Of a DNA stretch of 64,000 bases, positions 29,749 to 40,899 are shown piece after piece. Source of the DNA: Closterium sp. NIES-65 (lineage: Eukaryota; Streptophyta; Zygnematophyceae; Desmidiales; Closteriaceae); NCBI GenBank assembly GCA_948144175.1, contig CANXME010000401.1, forward strand, positions 1-64,000, in the 5' to 3' direction. A model generated the notes under the pieces. That model did no database searches and was not told the origin of the DNA. It was given only the letters and a program-made list of their open reading frames with translations. The position numbers and the translations under genes are program-made. The first letter of the stretch is position 1. The number at the start of each line of letters is the position of its first letter.

Positions 29749-32138
29749 CTAGGGCGTTGCTGAGCCACATGCTGCCTCCTCTGCTGCACATCTCGGTGTT
29801 TTGAGGGCAGCACCTGTCGAGTTCTCCAATGCTTCAATTTGGACCTGCATGGATGCATGAACAGCAAACCATTGGAAACCAGAAGCAGCTCCTCGCGTGA
29901 TCAGAAACTTCTGCATGGTGACTCTAGGATTGTTTGAGCTCTAAGAGACGGTGACACGTGCCTGGCACGCAACGTGCGCACACTTTGAACATGCTTACGC
30001 GTCAGCGGTAGTAGTTGCTAACAATCGCCAACATTGATTCGAAAGATACTACAGTATAGAAAACCGGTGAGTGTACCTGTAGGTCTCGTATGTGAGAGAG
30101 GGCAGACTCCACCATTGTGGCTGTATCGAGTTGTGCTCTTGTGAGAGATGGGGGTAGCACCCTACGAAGCTTCTCTAGGCCTCTCCTGATACAATCACAT
30201 CCAAAATATGCACAGGAATAGAAGAAGGTCACATGCTCACTTGATACAGGCCTCGAAAGAAAGTAACTCAGGTGTCACACACAAGGCCAACTGCCCACTG
30301 AATGTCCAATCAATGCAAATGGCAGATAGGGCTCAACACGAAGAGGAGGGTGAGGGGAAGAGGAGGGGGAGGGGAAGAGGAGGGGGAGGGGAAAGAAGAG
30401 GAAGGAGGAAGCCGTAGTGGACAGGGGGAGAGGAGGAAGAGAATGGGGCGGGTGATGGCGGAGGAGGAAGGGGAGGGTGAAAATGGAAAAGAGAAGGGAA
30501 CGAAGGGGAGCAAACAGCGGGAAGGTTAGAGAGGAATGGAGGGAAGAACGGTCACCTGATACGATCGCGGCGGTGCCTCTCCTTCATGCTCCTGGCCTGT
30601 ATGCATCCCAGCCCCACCGCCTGCCCATCCAATCGTGCTCGAATGCGCGGTCGCCAGTCCTCCCCTTCCCACCCGCCCTCCTTCCGCTTTGCCTCTTTCA
30701 CTCCCGTCTCTTCCTTTCTCACCGCCCATTCTGCCTTAATCACTTCCCTCTCGTCCGATACTCCCCTCACGTTCGACCACTGCAGTACCTTCTCCGAACC
30801 AATCAGGGACGTCCACGTGGCAGGAGGCTCTTGCACTGTCACGGCGTGACCCCATTCTCCCTCATGGTACACACCAGGAGTGGCAGCAGGTGAACAGCAA
30901 GCACCAGCACAGCCAGGCGTGCAGCAAAAACCAGGAGCGGTGGGCGTGAAGAAAGCAGGGAGCGGACAGGCAGCAGCAGCAACAGCTGCAACAGCAAGGC
31001 GTGATGCTGGGGAGTCCGCAAGAGATGCATTGTCGTGTGAGTTAAGGCAGGCGCTGGCGGGCCCGGCAAGGCCGCCTGACAATGCAGGGTCCATGCTGTT
31101 CATCCCTTGTCCCTCCTGTACTGTGCACCCTAGAGGCGCCTCAAAAGAACAACTTTGCATCGTCCCTCCCTCGTGCAGCATCGCTCCCTCCATCCCGCCA
31201 CCCCACATCATCCCTCCCTCCTGCATCCCCCCATCCTGCAACATCAAAGCTTCCAGCATCAGCATCCCCTCCAGCACCCCCCCCTCCTCCTGGCTTGCAC
31301 CTAAGCACCTACCCTCCTCCAGCCACACCGGGAAAGCCAGGGCTGGTTTTTCCACCTCAGCGTGCCCTTGAGAATACTCAACCATCTCATGCACACCAGA
31401 ATCGCCCATCCCCCCTTGCTCCTCCATCCGCATCTGCATCTGCGCGTAACGGGCGGCATGCACAGATTCTTGGATCAAATCGGGTGGCAGAGACAGCCCT
31501 GCCAGCTCAGCCTGTGCCACCCAGCTTCTGACCGCCACTTGCTGCTGTTGCACCAGAGAGGCCGATGCTGCACCAAACTTATTAATGGTAGCGACATCAC
31601 CACCAACGCCTGCTACCACCATACTGTCTGTTCCAGATGCGCTCAAACCATGTGCGCTCCAGCTCTCCACTGCCACTTGATGCTGCTGCTGCCGCCGCCG
31701 CCGCTGCCGCTGCTGCCATTGCTGTTCCTGAAACAGCTCCACCACGGCTCGTTCCAAAACAGGAACTTGAGCATGTGAAAGGGACGGAGACTGCACGGGC
31801 TCCTGGGGACTCACATTCAGCCGACGCTGCATGCAAGGCGCCATGGCGAGCTCCTCATGCTGTCCCTGGCGCCTCAACAGCGCCTGCCCAGTGCTCCCAT
31901 TGGAGCCTCGAGGCACCTTGAGAAGTGGGGTAGGCGGACACACGAGGGCTGCTGCCACAATGGGCTCTTCAACTTGTCCCTGGAGCCTCACCAGCTCCGC
32001 CAAGAGACCACTCTCCTCCTCCTCAGTCCCTATATGCGATTCTTGAGGCGCCTCGAAGGTAAATGGCCCGTGGCGCCTCAGCAGCTCCGCCAAAGGACCA
32101 CTCTCCTCCTCATCCGTATAAAGACGCCGTCTGTCCAT
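29749..32138 (-). CDS. bHLH transcription factor (three exons, about 595 residues)
   Basis: Minus-strand exons 32,138-30,556, 30,185-30,077 and 29,844-29,749 join in phase at GT-AG borders. The bHLH domain lies at the C-terminal end: basic region and helix 1 (ARSMKERHRRDRIRRGLEKL) span the first junction, then loop LPPSLTRAQLD, helix 2 TATMVESALSHIRDLQ, and VQIEALE in exon 3. E and the RxRR that contact an E-box are present, but Arg replaces the common His four residues before the Glu. The long N-terminal part is low-complexity: three related blocks (EEESGPLAELLRRHG, EEESGLLAELVRLQG, GSTGQALLRRQGQ), a Gln-rich stretch, a Met/Gly-rich stretch and a Cys/Pro/Ala-rich stretch. It probably acts in the nucleus as a dimer. 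The start at 32,138 has an in-frame stop upstream, but a CTACAG acceptor-like site 2 bp before it means an upstream exon is possible. Plant subfamily not assigned. Confidence 0.85.
30186..30555 (-). other. bHLH intron 1 with purine-rich simple repeat
   Basis: 370-bp intron. GAGGGGAAGAGGAGGGGG-type sequence on the plus strand (about 30,340-30,530) makes the intron polypyrimidine on the transcribed strand. Frames inside it are repeat artefacts. Confidence 0.75.
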
Positions 32139-33924
32139 CTCTGTAGGTCAGATGTTCTCTGGTTTGCTTCAAGGATGCTTGGCTTGAAGGTCACTGGGAG
32201 GTGTAACTCCTGGTGCGGAGCGGAGCTACCCAGCGAGATACAAGCTGGCAAATCCGAAGCACCTACAAGGCAGGAAGCATCGACGCGGAAGTTCAAGGTA
32301 TGGCTGCGAGGTCTCGATAGCCCGGATTACAGGAAAGGGGAGTAAACGTTTATAGAATGCAGGAGGGAAAAGGTGAGTATAGTACCGCCGTAGCTTCAAC
32401 GCCTTCCTTACTACTCCCTCTCCTCCTACTACGTGGCCTGTGATTGCCAGGGCCGCAGCCGCCACGAGTTGAAGGCGAAAAGGAGTGCGAGGATGCTGGT
32501 AACCACCGAAGGGAGCTCCTGGAAACGCGGCACTGAGACTCGCAGATACTAGCTTCCAGCAGTGCGAACCAGCTCCCACAGCCGCGAGCCATGTCCACCG
32601 TCCAGCCACCACGAGAGGACATCTTTAATGCGGGAGGAGGTTTCTCACGCCGGGATGGCAGCTCTATAGCCACGATCTGTCTCGACGCGGGCGTTGCCTT
32701 TTCAAGCCTAAGGAACGACTTTGGCATCGCAACCTCGCACTTGGAGTCAAGCGTGGCGGGAGTGGTCTGCATCAAACGCGAAATCGACGAATTTCAGTTG
32801 CTATTACCGATTGGCTTGGCGTTGAGCGATTGTGCGTCATCACCTACACGCGAACGCGCATCTAGGGGCGAAATATCTAGACTGTGTCCTACATCGCCGC
32901 AGATGGAATTTTCCAACTCGACGTATCACGTGAACGGGGGGAGCAATGACGAGAAAGCTGACGGAGCAGGATGATCGCGTCACGTGATGGTCTGTCGTCA
33001 CGGGATCTGTCGGGAAATACTACTGAAGGGGCGAAGGCAAGTTCGTCAGATTTCGACCATGTGATAAGGTTGAACAGACTTCAGCTTCTGTTCCTGCTGT
33101 TCGTGTTCCCTCCTCCGCTCCCTGCCGCATGCTTCTCCCGCACCTTCGCGCCCAGTGGACAACGACAACTTACGTCACGAAACGAAGCACGCTTCCCCGG
33201 TTCCCGTGTTTCCCCATCCCTGGCCGTGTGAGCTGGCGGATTCCGAGAGCGCAGACGCGGGTAGTAAGGAGCGAAGGGGCGGCGTTGTAAGGACGTGTGG
33301 TTCGACACTGATCGTCTGTCAGCTAACGAGGAGTCCCTGTTCGCGGCCGATTGCATAAGAATGTTCTATGATCGGTTTGGTTGGGCGGCAAGAGGCGACA
33401 ACCCTCACCATTCTCTTGTCGGCCGCCTGTTCAGTCGGGACATACAATACAATCAGAATCGCTACCGTTTGACCCGACATCGAGCAGAAATTACCGTGCA
33501 TACGACTGAGGGAGGGGCTCGTGAGGCAACTCCCTCTTCATTTACTCCTCCCAGCCTGTTTTGGCAATCTCCTCACAGGCACACCACCTTCCCACCCCTC
33601 TTCTCGAAATAAGCGTGTTTCTTAAAAGGAGACGAGTCTCACTAGAGAAGTTGAGTGCGAGATTCTGCTTCGTGTTAAGTTGACTAGTAGTGATTCGAAA
33701 TACTGTAGTCTACAAAGCAGGTCACCGCCATGGCAGCCTGTTGTGCGGAAAATGACAGATGTGACAGTTCGCAGCTAACCACAACTGCCCAGTCCCTCCT
33801 CTCCTAACAGAAGCAACATCTAATCACTGATTTGCGGATAGGGAGATCAACACACACACCGATCTAGCAGAAATATTCACGTGACAAGCAGGTGATCGCA
33901 TTGAATCTGGTACATCCTCGGATT
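32139..33924. other. upstream region of the bHLH gene
   Basis: No certain gene. CACGTG (G-box/E-box) occurs at 32,927-32,932, 32,981-32,986 and 33,878-33,883. A minus frame at 32,350-32,775 (MMQTTPATLDSKCEVAMPKS...) has fair composition and could be an upstream exon or 5' UTR sequence. Plus and minus frames at 33,080-33,610 are not convincing. Confidence 0.4.
32927..32986. promoter_or_regulatory. two CACGTG boxes upstream of the bHLH gene
   Basis: Palindromic G-boxes at 32,927-32,932 and 32,981-32,986, about 800 bp upstream of the predicted start. This is the canonical target of many plant bHLH and bZIP factors. Function is inferred from the motif and position only. Confidence 0.35.
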
Positions 33925-33934
33925 TGACAGTCCG

Positions 33935-34270
33935 TGTTAGGCCCACTGGCCTAAGTCCGCTAAAGAATTAGCGGGGTCGACTAAGTCAGGATGAAACGGG
34001 GCGGAAGACTTTGGCGAAAGAACTAATAGCGAAATAGGCGAAGAAGTTACTGAGTAATTGAAGAAGAGTTGAATGAGAATTGGTTGATATTGGGGAACAC
34101 AAGCAAGGTTGATATAGCTTGCAAGATCGAATGATGGAAAGTACTTCGTAGACTAGAAAGTAGAAGCAAGAAAAGTAGAGTGCCACGTGGCACAAGGAAA
34201 TCAAGGAAGATAAGGATAAGGGTGAGTTGGAAAGTACTATTCAAAGGGAACAGTAAATCCCCCCTTAACA
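33935..34270 (-). repeat. 3' LTR of gypsy 1
   Basis: 336 bp. On the minus strand it starts TGTTAAGGGGGG and ends GGGCCTAACA. It contains the palindromic TGCCACGTGGCA near 34,180. Confidence 0.92.
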
Positions 34271-34399
34271 CTACCCCGCTTCCAAGGAGGTGATATCCGC
34301 GGCGCCTGCAGACTGAAGGTACGCTTGGATGTAAGTGTTGTCAAGAGACAGTGAGGACGAAGGAACCCAGCTGTCGTCGACTGCGTCGTAACCACGCCA

Positions 34400-34778
34400 T
34401 GTCAGAATCCCAACCACTAGACCATTGGGATAAAAGGGTTTTTTTTTCAGTAGCGGGTCAGTGCGCCCATAACCCCCCAAGCAAACGCGCCTGTAACCCC
34501 CCTTGGGATCGATCGGGGATCTCACAGTGTAGCTCTACTGACACCCCCCCACACTGGGAGGCCCAGGACTGAGCACAGTGGCAACGGCCTACATGTGCAT
34601 ACACTGGGATTCGAACCCGAGACCGCTATGATACCATGTCAGAATCCCAACCACTAGACCATTGGGATAAAAGGGCTTTTTTCAGTAGCGGGTCAGAGCG
34701 CCCATAACCCCCCAGGCAAACGCGCCTGTAACCCCCCCTCGGATCGATCGGGGATCTCACTGTGTAGCTCTACTGACA
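34400..34778 (-). mobile_element. TRIM-like miniature LTR retrotransposon
   Basis: 379 bp: direct repeats 34,400-34,543 (144 bp) and 34,637-34,778 (142 bp), about 95% alike, with TGTCAG...CTGACA inverted ends. On the minus strand the first repeat is followed by TGGTATCATAGC (primer-site-like), and the second is preceded by a G-rich purine tract. Perfect 5-bp duplication CGCCA (34,395-34,399 and 34,779-34,783). No coding capacity, so it must have been moved by another element's proteins. Confidence 0.9.
34602..34669 (-). other. tRNA-like sequence across the LTR/primer-site junction of the TRIM-like element
   Basis: On the minus strand an A-box-like TGGTCTAGTGG near 34,660 and an exact B-box GGTTCGAATCC near 34,610 stand about 40 nt apart, as in tRNA genes. 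The T-arm can largely pair, but acceptor ends do not. Not a functional tRNA; possibly a tRNA-derived segment or internal Pol III promoter. The A box recurs in the other LTR without the B box. Confidence 0.6.
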
Positions 34779-34879
34779 CGCCAACGAACCAAGAAGTCGA
34801 TGAAAGAGACACCCCCTTGCAGACAGCCACGGTACTTGAGGATGCGCTGGATCTGGTAGTCGGGCTCGTCGGTGTCAAC

Positions 34880-36030
34880 AGCTACCGGCAGTGGATTGCG
34901 ATCACGGCCCGAGAAGGTGGCGTTGGGATCGGTGTAAGGTCGAAGAAGAGACAGTGGAATGACGGGTGCATGCGGAAATGAGCGGGAAGGCGGAGGCGGT
35001 ATGCGGCTGGACCAAGTGCGCGCTCAATGACGAATAGACTAATGAAACGTGGATGAAGCTTGCTGTCCTGTGGCAATCGGAGGTTGCGGCTATCCAAGAG
35101 AACACGGTCGCCGACTGTGAACGACACCTTACGACGAATGCGGTTGGTGGTGCGTGCCATGCGTGCATTTGCGAGCTCAAGGTGCTTCCTTACGTGATCA
35201 TGGATGAATGTGAGATGCTGGTGGAAGTTGTCCGCACGAGGGAGTGTGGGTGTGAGATCGACACGAGTGGGGACATTGGGGTGCTGACCGTATAGTGCGA
35301 AGAACGGTGACATGCTTGTGGTGGACTGGTGCGTGTTGTTGTATGCGAACTCTGCCATGCTCAGCTTCTTGTCTCATGCGGCTGCGTCGTGCATCGTGAT
35401 GCTGCGAAGAATCTGCTCCAAGGTCTGGTTCACACGCTCGGTCTGTCCGTCTGTCTCTGGATGGTACGCAGACGACATGGCTAAGCGAGTCCCAAACAGT
35501 GCGAAAAGCTGCTTCCAAAACTTTGAAGTGAAACGAGGGTCGCGGTCTGAGATGATGGAATCTGGAACCCGTGCAGTCGGACTACGTTATCTACGAACAA
35601 CGTCGTTGCTTCCTCTGCTGTGACCTTGCCGTGCGTGGGGATGAAGTGCGCTGCCCGAGAAAACTTATCCACTACCACGAAGATGGCATCGTGACCCCTA
35701 ATTGTGCGTGGTAAAGCTATGATGAAGTCCATGGTAACTACCTGCCAAGGGCGGTCGGGCGGTGGAATCGGCTGCAAGAGTCCTGCTTTGCGCTGGCGAG
35801 AGGACTTCGTACGCTGACACGTGTTGCACAAACGAATGTAATCCTCTACGTCTGCTGCAAGCCCTGGCCAGTAGTACGTGCGACTAAGCGTCTTAGCCGT
35901 CTTATCTACTCCGAAGTGCCCTGCTCTAACTACGTCGTGCGCCTCTGAGAGAAGGAGCTGTCGAAGAGGGCGGTAGGCTGGAACCCAAATCCGTGTGGTA
36001 CCCTTCCGTCTGTAGACACTACCCTGCACC
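34880..36030 (-). pseudogene. integrase region of gypsy 1
   Basis: Zinc-binding part (AGHFGVDKTAKTL...YYWPGL, CNTCQRTK) at about 35,820-36,000, then the catalytic region (MDFIIALPRT, VVVDKFSRAAHFIP) at about 35,600-35,740. The distal core and C-terminal part (MAEFAYNNTHQSTTSMSPF, HPSFH) lies at about 34,900-35,360. Fossil. Confidence 0.85.
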
Positions 36031-36137
36031 TCTACTCTTGCGGGCGGGTGCGGTGTGAAGTCAGAATCTACTGTGTAACCGTGCTCGAAGAGTGGTGTGA
36101 GAAGTGGATGGCCGGAAGTGACTGTGAGGCTGGCGAG

Positions 36138-37425
36138 CTAGCAACTAGGGTGAGTGAGCGGGTCTGCTGGGTTGCGAACGCCTACCTTGTACTCTATCCT
36201 GTAGCGGTAACTCCCCTCCATGAACTCCATCCATCTAGCCTGGCGACGACTCAGCTGCGGCTGCAACTTGAGGAAACGAAGCGAGCAATGGTCCGTGCGT
36301 ATAACACTATCTGCCCCCTCTAGGTAGCACCTCCAGACCTTATACGTAAGGATAATCGCGAGCGCCTCCTTGTCGTGAATCAGATAGTTCAACTCCGCTC
36401 CCCTAAGCTTACGCAACTCGTATGCTATTGGTTGGAACCCGCAGCCCTAGTCCTGAAGAAGCACTGGTTCAATGGCCCGATCTGATGCGTCGGTCACTAC
36501 AACATACGGGCAAGTGGGATCTGGGTATGACAGTGTCGGTGAAGACGTGAGCAACTGCTTGATCTGCTCGAACGCCTGCTGCTGCGCTGGACCCCAATCA
36601 AAATCTATGCCCTTCCGAAGTAGGTCGGTGAGTGGACTAGAGATTGATGCGTAACCCTGAACGAAACGACGGTAGTAATTTGCGAATCTGAGAAAGCTCT
36701 ACAGTTCCTTGACTGAGGTCAGAGCTACCCAACCCTGTACTGCTGCGATCTTCTTCGGGTCGGTCCTAATGCCACTAGCGGATACGACATGACCTAGAAA
36801 CTCGACTTCGGGGAGGAAGAACTCGCACTTCGACTGCTTAGCGTACAGCTGCTCCTTCCGCAAGACCTCGAAGACCTTTTGCAAGTGCTGCACGTGCTCA
36901 TCATTTGTCTTGGAGAATATTAGGATGTCGTCTAGGTAAACTACGACGAAGGATCCTTGGAACTTGGAGAGGACGGTGTTCATGAGCGTGTGAAATGTGG
37001 CTGGGGCGTTGGTCAATCCGAACGGTAGAACCCTAAACTCGTACAACCCTTGCTTTGTACGAAACGCTGTCTTGTGCTGGTCCTCTGGAACTACGCGAAC
37101 CTGGTGGTAACCCGAACGGAGGTCGATCTTTGAAAAGACTCTAGCACCTTGCACTGCATCGAGAAGATCCTCTACTCTTGGAACTGGGAATCTATTCTTG
37201 ACGGTGGCGGCGTTCAGTGCGCGGTAGTCTATGCACATCCGTAACCCTCCGTCTTTCTTAGGCGCGAAAAGGATCGGTGCTGCCCAAGGCGATCTAGATG
37301 GCTGTATGAACCCCTGCGCTAGGAAATGCCTAACCTCTTGTGTCATCTCCTCTGTCTCTGCTGGACTCAACCTCCACCGCGGCTTCGCTACTGGCCTGCT
37401 CCCCTGCTCCAACTCTATTCGATGG
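36138..37425 (-). pseudogene. RT and RNase H region of gypsy 1
   Basis: [54 protein letters not shown] with the catalytic YxDD near 36,940, and ECEFFLPEVEFLGH-type thumb. RNase [21 protein letters not shown] and TDHCSLRFLK at about 36,150-36,400. Copia 5 is inserted just upstream of the RT. Fossil. Confidence 0.88.
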
Positions 37426-37432
37426 TCTACTG

Positions 37433-37564
37433 TGTTGGAATCACTGAACAGGAATGAATCAACTAACAGTGAAATGAGTACAAGTACCTAACCCTAGAAT
37501 TGTGTACCCCCTATAGACTAACCCACTGTAGCCTAAACTAACACAACATATATAATGTTTGACA
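37433..37564 (-). repeat. 3' LTR of copia 5
   Basis: 132 bp, minus-strand ends TGTCAAAC...TTCCAACA, preceded on the minus strand by a GTGGGGGT-type tract (CTATGGGGGTG). Confidence 0.92.
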
Positions 37565-37800
37565 CACCCCCATAGGCGAAGTGGGGGAGAACTAGGGGTC
37601 ACAAGACCAGTCAAGGCAAAGCAAGGCAAAACAAGCTCAGGGTGGATCTCAAGGATACCACACAAATTCCGAGCACAAGCAAGTGGTCACAAGACCAGTT
37701 CACATGCAGGTTTATAATAGAGCAAAGGTACAATGATCACAACCTAGCAAGAGTAAACATGCAGGTATATATATATATAGAGATCACAGTACAAACAGAC
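37565..37800 (-). other. 3' untranslated region of copia 5
   Basis: About 235 bp between the RNase H end and the 3' LTR, with a TATATATATA microsatellite near 37,768. No frame of note. Confidence 0.6.
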
Positions 37801-39143
37801 TCAAGAGGTAAGCAAGTGAGGTCCAGTAGGCACAAGGCCTAGAAGAGTGCAAAAGCGCTGATGGTCACAAGGTTGAAGCGCCTTGGTGAACACATCAGCA
37901 GTGTTGGCCTCAGAGGCCACGTAACGCAGGCGAAGCTGACCACGCTGCTGCAGCTCTCGAGCAAGGAAGTAACGCAGAGCAATGTGCTTCGTTCTGTGCT
38001 CCAGTCTGTGCTCCTCACACAAGGCAATGGCTGCCTTGTTGTCGACGTACAGCACTGGAGGAGAACAAGGCTGCTCTCCAAGGTCGGTCAGCAAGTAGGT
38101 GAGCCAGCGTAGCTCCTGAGCCGCCATGGCTGTGGCGTGGATCTCAGCCTCACAACTGGAGCTGAGAACAGAAGAACAGCGAGTAGAACGCCAAGAAACT
38201 GAACCAGAGCCAAGACTGAAGGAGTAACCTTGAGACGACCGCTGAGTAGCCTGGTCATCTGCCCAAGAAGCGTCTGAGTGCCCAGTGAGAACAACTGGGA
38301 CTCGCCCTCCAAGCACTAGCCCCATGCCCGATGTACTGCACAAGTAGCGCAACACACTCTTAGCTGCATCCATGTGCTCCTTTCGGTGACGGCCGGGAGC
38401 GACATAGCGTGCAAGAATGCTGAGAGGGTATGCAAGGTCAGGTCGAGTGCAGGTCATCAGGTACATGAGGCAACCCACAAGCTCTGGATACGGGCCACTC
38501 GGCTCTACGGACTCATCCGAAGGCAGAGCTGAGAGCGAGTGACCGGTAGGCAGAGGAGTGGGCTGAGGCGAGGAGTACATGAAGTGGAAGCGCTAAAGGA
38601 CCTGCTGCACCATGTGTGACTGAGTCAAGGTGATGGTGCGGTGTGCTCTGTCCCGGGTGATCCGCAAGCCAAGATAGCTTGTCAGTTCACCCACGTCTGT
38701 GCACGTGTGTCTCTTCTGCAGTTCGGACTTCACGTGGGCGAGTGCCACAGTGTCAGCAGTAGCAAAGACCAAGTCGTCGACGTACACAAGGACGTAGAAC
38801 GTCGGCAGTGAGGTGTCGGTGCGTAGAAACAGCGACGGGTCAGCAGTAGAAGGCGCGAACCCAAGAGCCGCAAGTGTAGTCCTCAGTGTGTCGTGAACCT
38901 CACGAGGCGCCTGGCGGAGACCGTAGACTGGCCGTCGGAGGCTCCACTGGGTACTAGGAGGGAACGACCCAGTGAACCCAGGTGGACGGCGCAGCCAGAT
39001 CTCCTCGTGCAGGCTGCCCTGTAGGAAAGCAGTGCTGAAGTCAAGAGAGTGGAGCTCGTAGTCATGCTGAGCGGCGACGTGCAGCAGAACCCGAAGAGTG
39101 GTCATCTTCGGGGTCGGGGAGAAGGTCTGGAAGAAGTCAACTC
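37801..39143 (-). pseudogene. RT (distal part) and RNase H region of copia 5
   Basis: RT blocks LDFSTAFLQGSLHEEIW, VYGLRQAPR and FYVLVYVDDLVFATAD (about 38,600-39,110). RNase H blocks HSDASWADDQATQRSSQG, SCEAEIHATAMAAQEL and LQPCDHQRF (about 37,810-38,560). The RT begins on the far side of gypsy 2. Fossil. Confidence 0.88.
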
Positions 39144-39561
39144 TGTGAGAGGACGTCCCCGTTATAATATTTTCTCACTATTATATTTTTCCGTTATCCT
39201 AGTCTCCCTTTTCTCCTCTTTATTTTGGTCTTTATCTCATCTCAATCGGCCTACTATTCTATTTTCTAGAGCTTTCTGTTTATTTCTCTTATTTCCTACT
39301 TTTCCCACCGACATACCTATTATACGGTACCGACAACGCCGAGAGTAATGTATACGGTGTAATCTGGGCGTAATCCCAAGTGCCAATAGCCTTGCGTGCT
39401 TGTGCGCACTTGTGATTGTAGTATCGGGAAGGGCGTGTTCCCGAAGGTTCGTTTTATCTCGATTATCCTTGTATTTTGCGAGTATAAAAATGCCTTGTAT
39501 TCAGTTTGAGGCACAAGTTTCGATTGAGAATTCGATCCTGTGACACTTGGTAATTAGAGCC
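39144..39561 (+). repeat. 5' LTR (39,144-39,545) and primer site of gypsy 2
   Basis: 402 bp, AT-richer than the other LTRs here, TGTGAGAGG...CTGTGACA. TATAAAAA near 39,484 is a plausible TATA box, with the transcript start and R region downstream. Confidence 0.9.
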
Positions 39562-39864
39562 GTTCTCACTCGACGACTCTTGGCTAAGCAGCGGTCGCGG
39601 AAAAAAAATCGCCTCGAAAAACCGTCGGGGGCGACCAATTCGACGCCGATTTGTGGTAAGCACCAGTTCCGCGCTTTTCGAATTAACCCCCTCGCGTGGT
39701 TTTTGAACAGGATGGGTTCGCCGGCGACCAACGATGTTACAAAGCAGCTCTTCGCGCAAATCACCAAGATGGAAGCGGAGATGCGAGCGACGACTGAACG
39801 GTCGCGATTGGAGAACGAGCAGCTCTGAAATGAACTGCAGCGCGTTACGCGTCTCCTCTCGACC

Positions 39865-40674
39865 ATGAACATTCCTGCTTCGAGGACTTCGCAGCAGTCG
39901 CAGCGTCAGTTCGAGGTTCCGAAACTTCGCTCGCCAGAATCGTTCGACCCTAGCGGTCGAAAATCCGACGTCAGGCGGTGGCTTGTGACGATGAAAATTT
40001 ATTTTGCGGCAATCGGATGGTTGACGACGGAGTATGACGGCGAGAAAATTCGTCTCGCGACAACGTTGATGCGCGGTCCAGCTCTCGAGTGGCTCGGAAG
40101 CAACAGTAGCATTTTCCAGGGCGAAGCCACGTGGCAGCAGTTCCGGGCAGACCTTCTCAAACGTTTTGAGCCGATTAATTCCACTTATATTGCGCGCGAA
40201 AAATTACATCACCATAGGCAATTTGGGAGTGTCGCGCAATACACGCAGCAGATGGAGGAATTTTATAATCGCATTCCCGACATTACCGAGGGCGAAAAAA
40301 TTCAGTCCTACATCGCGGGGCTGAAAACCGACATTCGGCGCCAGATTGAAGCAGCGAATTGCAGCAGCTACAGCGAAATCGTATCGGCCGCGGAGCGTTT
40401 TGACTTGGTCAACTCCGGAACACGACGGCCCCACGTCGTCGGATCACGACAAGGGGATCGCTCGGCTTCAACCACGTTCGCCGACCCCATGGAAGTCGAC
40501 AAATTCGACGCGAATTCACGACCTACAAAAAACAAAACAATTTGCGAATTTTGCGGCGGAAACGGACATCGGATTGTCGACTATTTTCACATGAAATCTG
40601 CATGTGCGGCATTCCGAGCTCGTGGGAGTGGCGAAACTAAAAACAAAAAGTCAAGAAACGGATCTCGCCAGTGA
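39865..40674 (+). CDS. Gag of gypsy 2
   Basis: About 270 residues. Retrotransposon gag domain (VRRWLVTMKIYFAAIGW, LMRGPALEWLGS, WQQFRADLLKRF, YTQQMEEFYNRI, IQSYIAGLKTDIRRQI) followed by a C-terminal knuckle-like box (CEFCGGNGH near 40,548). It would form the particle shell and bind RNA. Part of a fossil element. Confidence 0.85.
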   Translation: MNIPASRTSQQSQRQFEVPKLRSPESFDPSGRKSDVRRWLVTMKIYFAAIGWLTTEYDGEKIRLATTLMRGPALEWLGSNSSIFQGEATWQQFRADLLKRFEPINSTYIAREKLHHHRQFGSVAQYTQQMEEFYNRIPDITEGEKIQSYIAGLKTDIRRQIEAANCSSYSEIVSAAERFDLVNSGTRRPHVVGSRQGDRSASTTFADPMEVDKFDANSRPTKNKTICEFCGGNGHRIVDYFHMKSACAAFRARGSGETKNKKSRNGSRQ

Positions 40675-40899
40675 TTGCGGATCGTGCTGGCGAGGAAAAA
40701 CAGGTCCGAAAGCGTCAGCGCAATCTGGACCGAATCGAAATTGAAGGACAGCATTGGGCGCGAGATTTGGAGAATCAAGGGCGAAATCCCAAGCCCCTTG
40801 ACCGAAATTTGTCAGAGGAATTCGCCGAGGAAAAGAAAACCTCCGCGAAAACAAACTCGACCAAGACGGGAACTCTCCAATTCGACCCCGGAAAAAAAC

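Larger units (their letters stand above)
34284..34880 (-). pseudogene. chromodomain of gypsy 1, split by the TRIM-like element
   Basis: The N-terminal part (YQIQRILKYRG, FIDFLVRW) lies at about 34,784-34,880 and the C-terminal part (WRGYDAVDDSWVPSSSL) at about 34,284-34,399. Chromodomains at the integrase end direct chromovirus insertion toward histone-marked chromatin. Fossil. Confidence 0.8.

Noticed and set aside
30302-30529. Glu/Gly/Lys-rich plus frames
   Set aside because: They are products of the purine-rich simple repeat in bHLH intron 1.
30880-31836. Several plus frames opposite bHLH exon 1
   Set aside because: They are shadows of the minus-strand exon, which carries a recognisable domain and phase-consistent splice sites.
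34602-34669. Functional tRNA gene
   Set aside because: A and B boxes are present, but acceptor ends do not pair and the sequence spans the LTR/internal junction of a TRIM-like element.
34400-34778. Tandem SINE pair
   Set aside because: The direct repeats have TG...CA ends, a primer-site-like motif, a purine tract and a single outer 5-bp duplication, which fit a TRIM better. No 3' poly(A)-type tail is seen.
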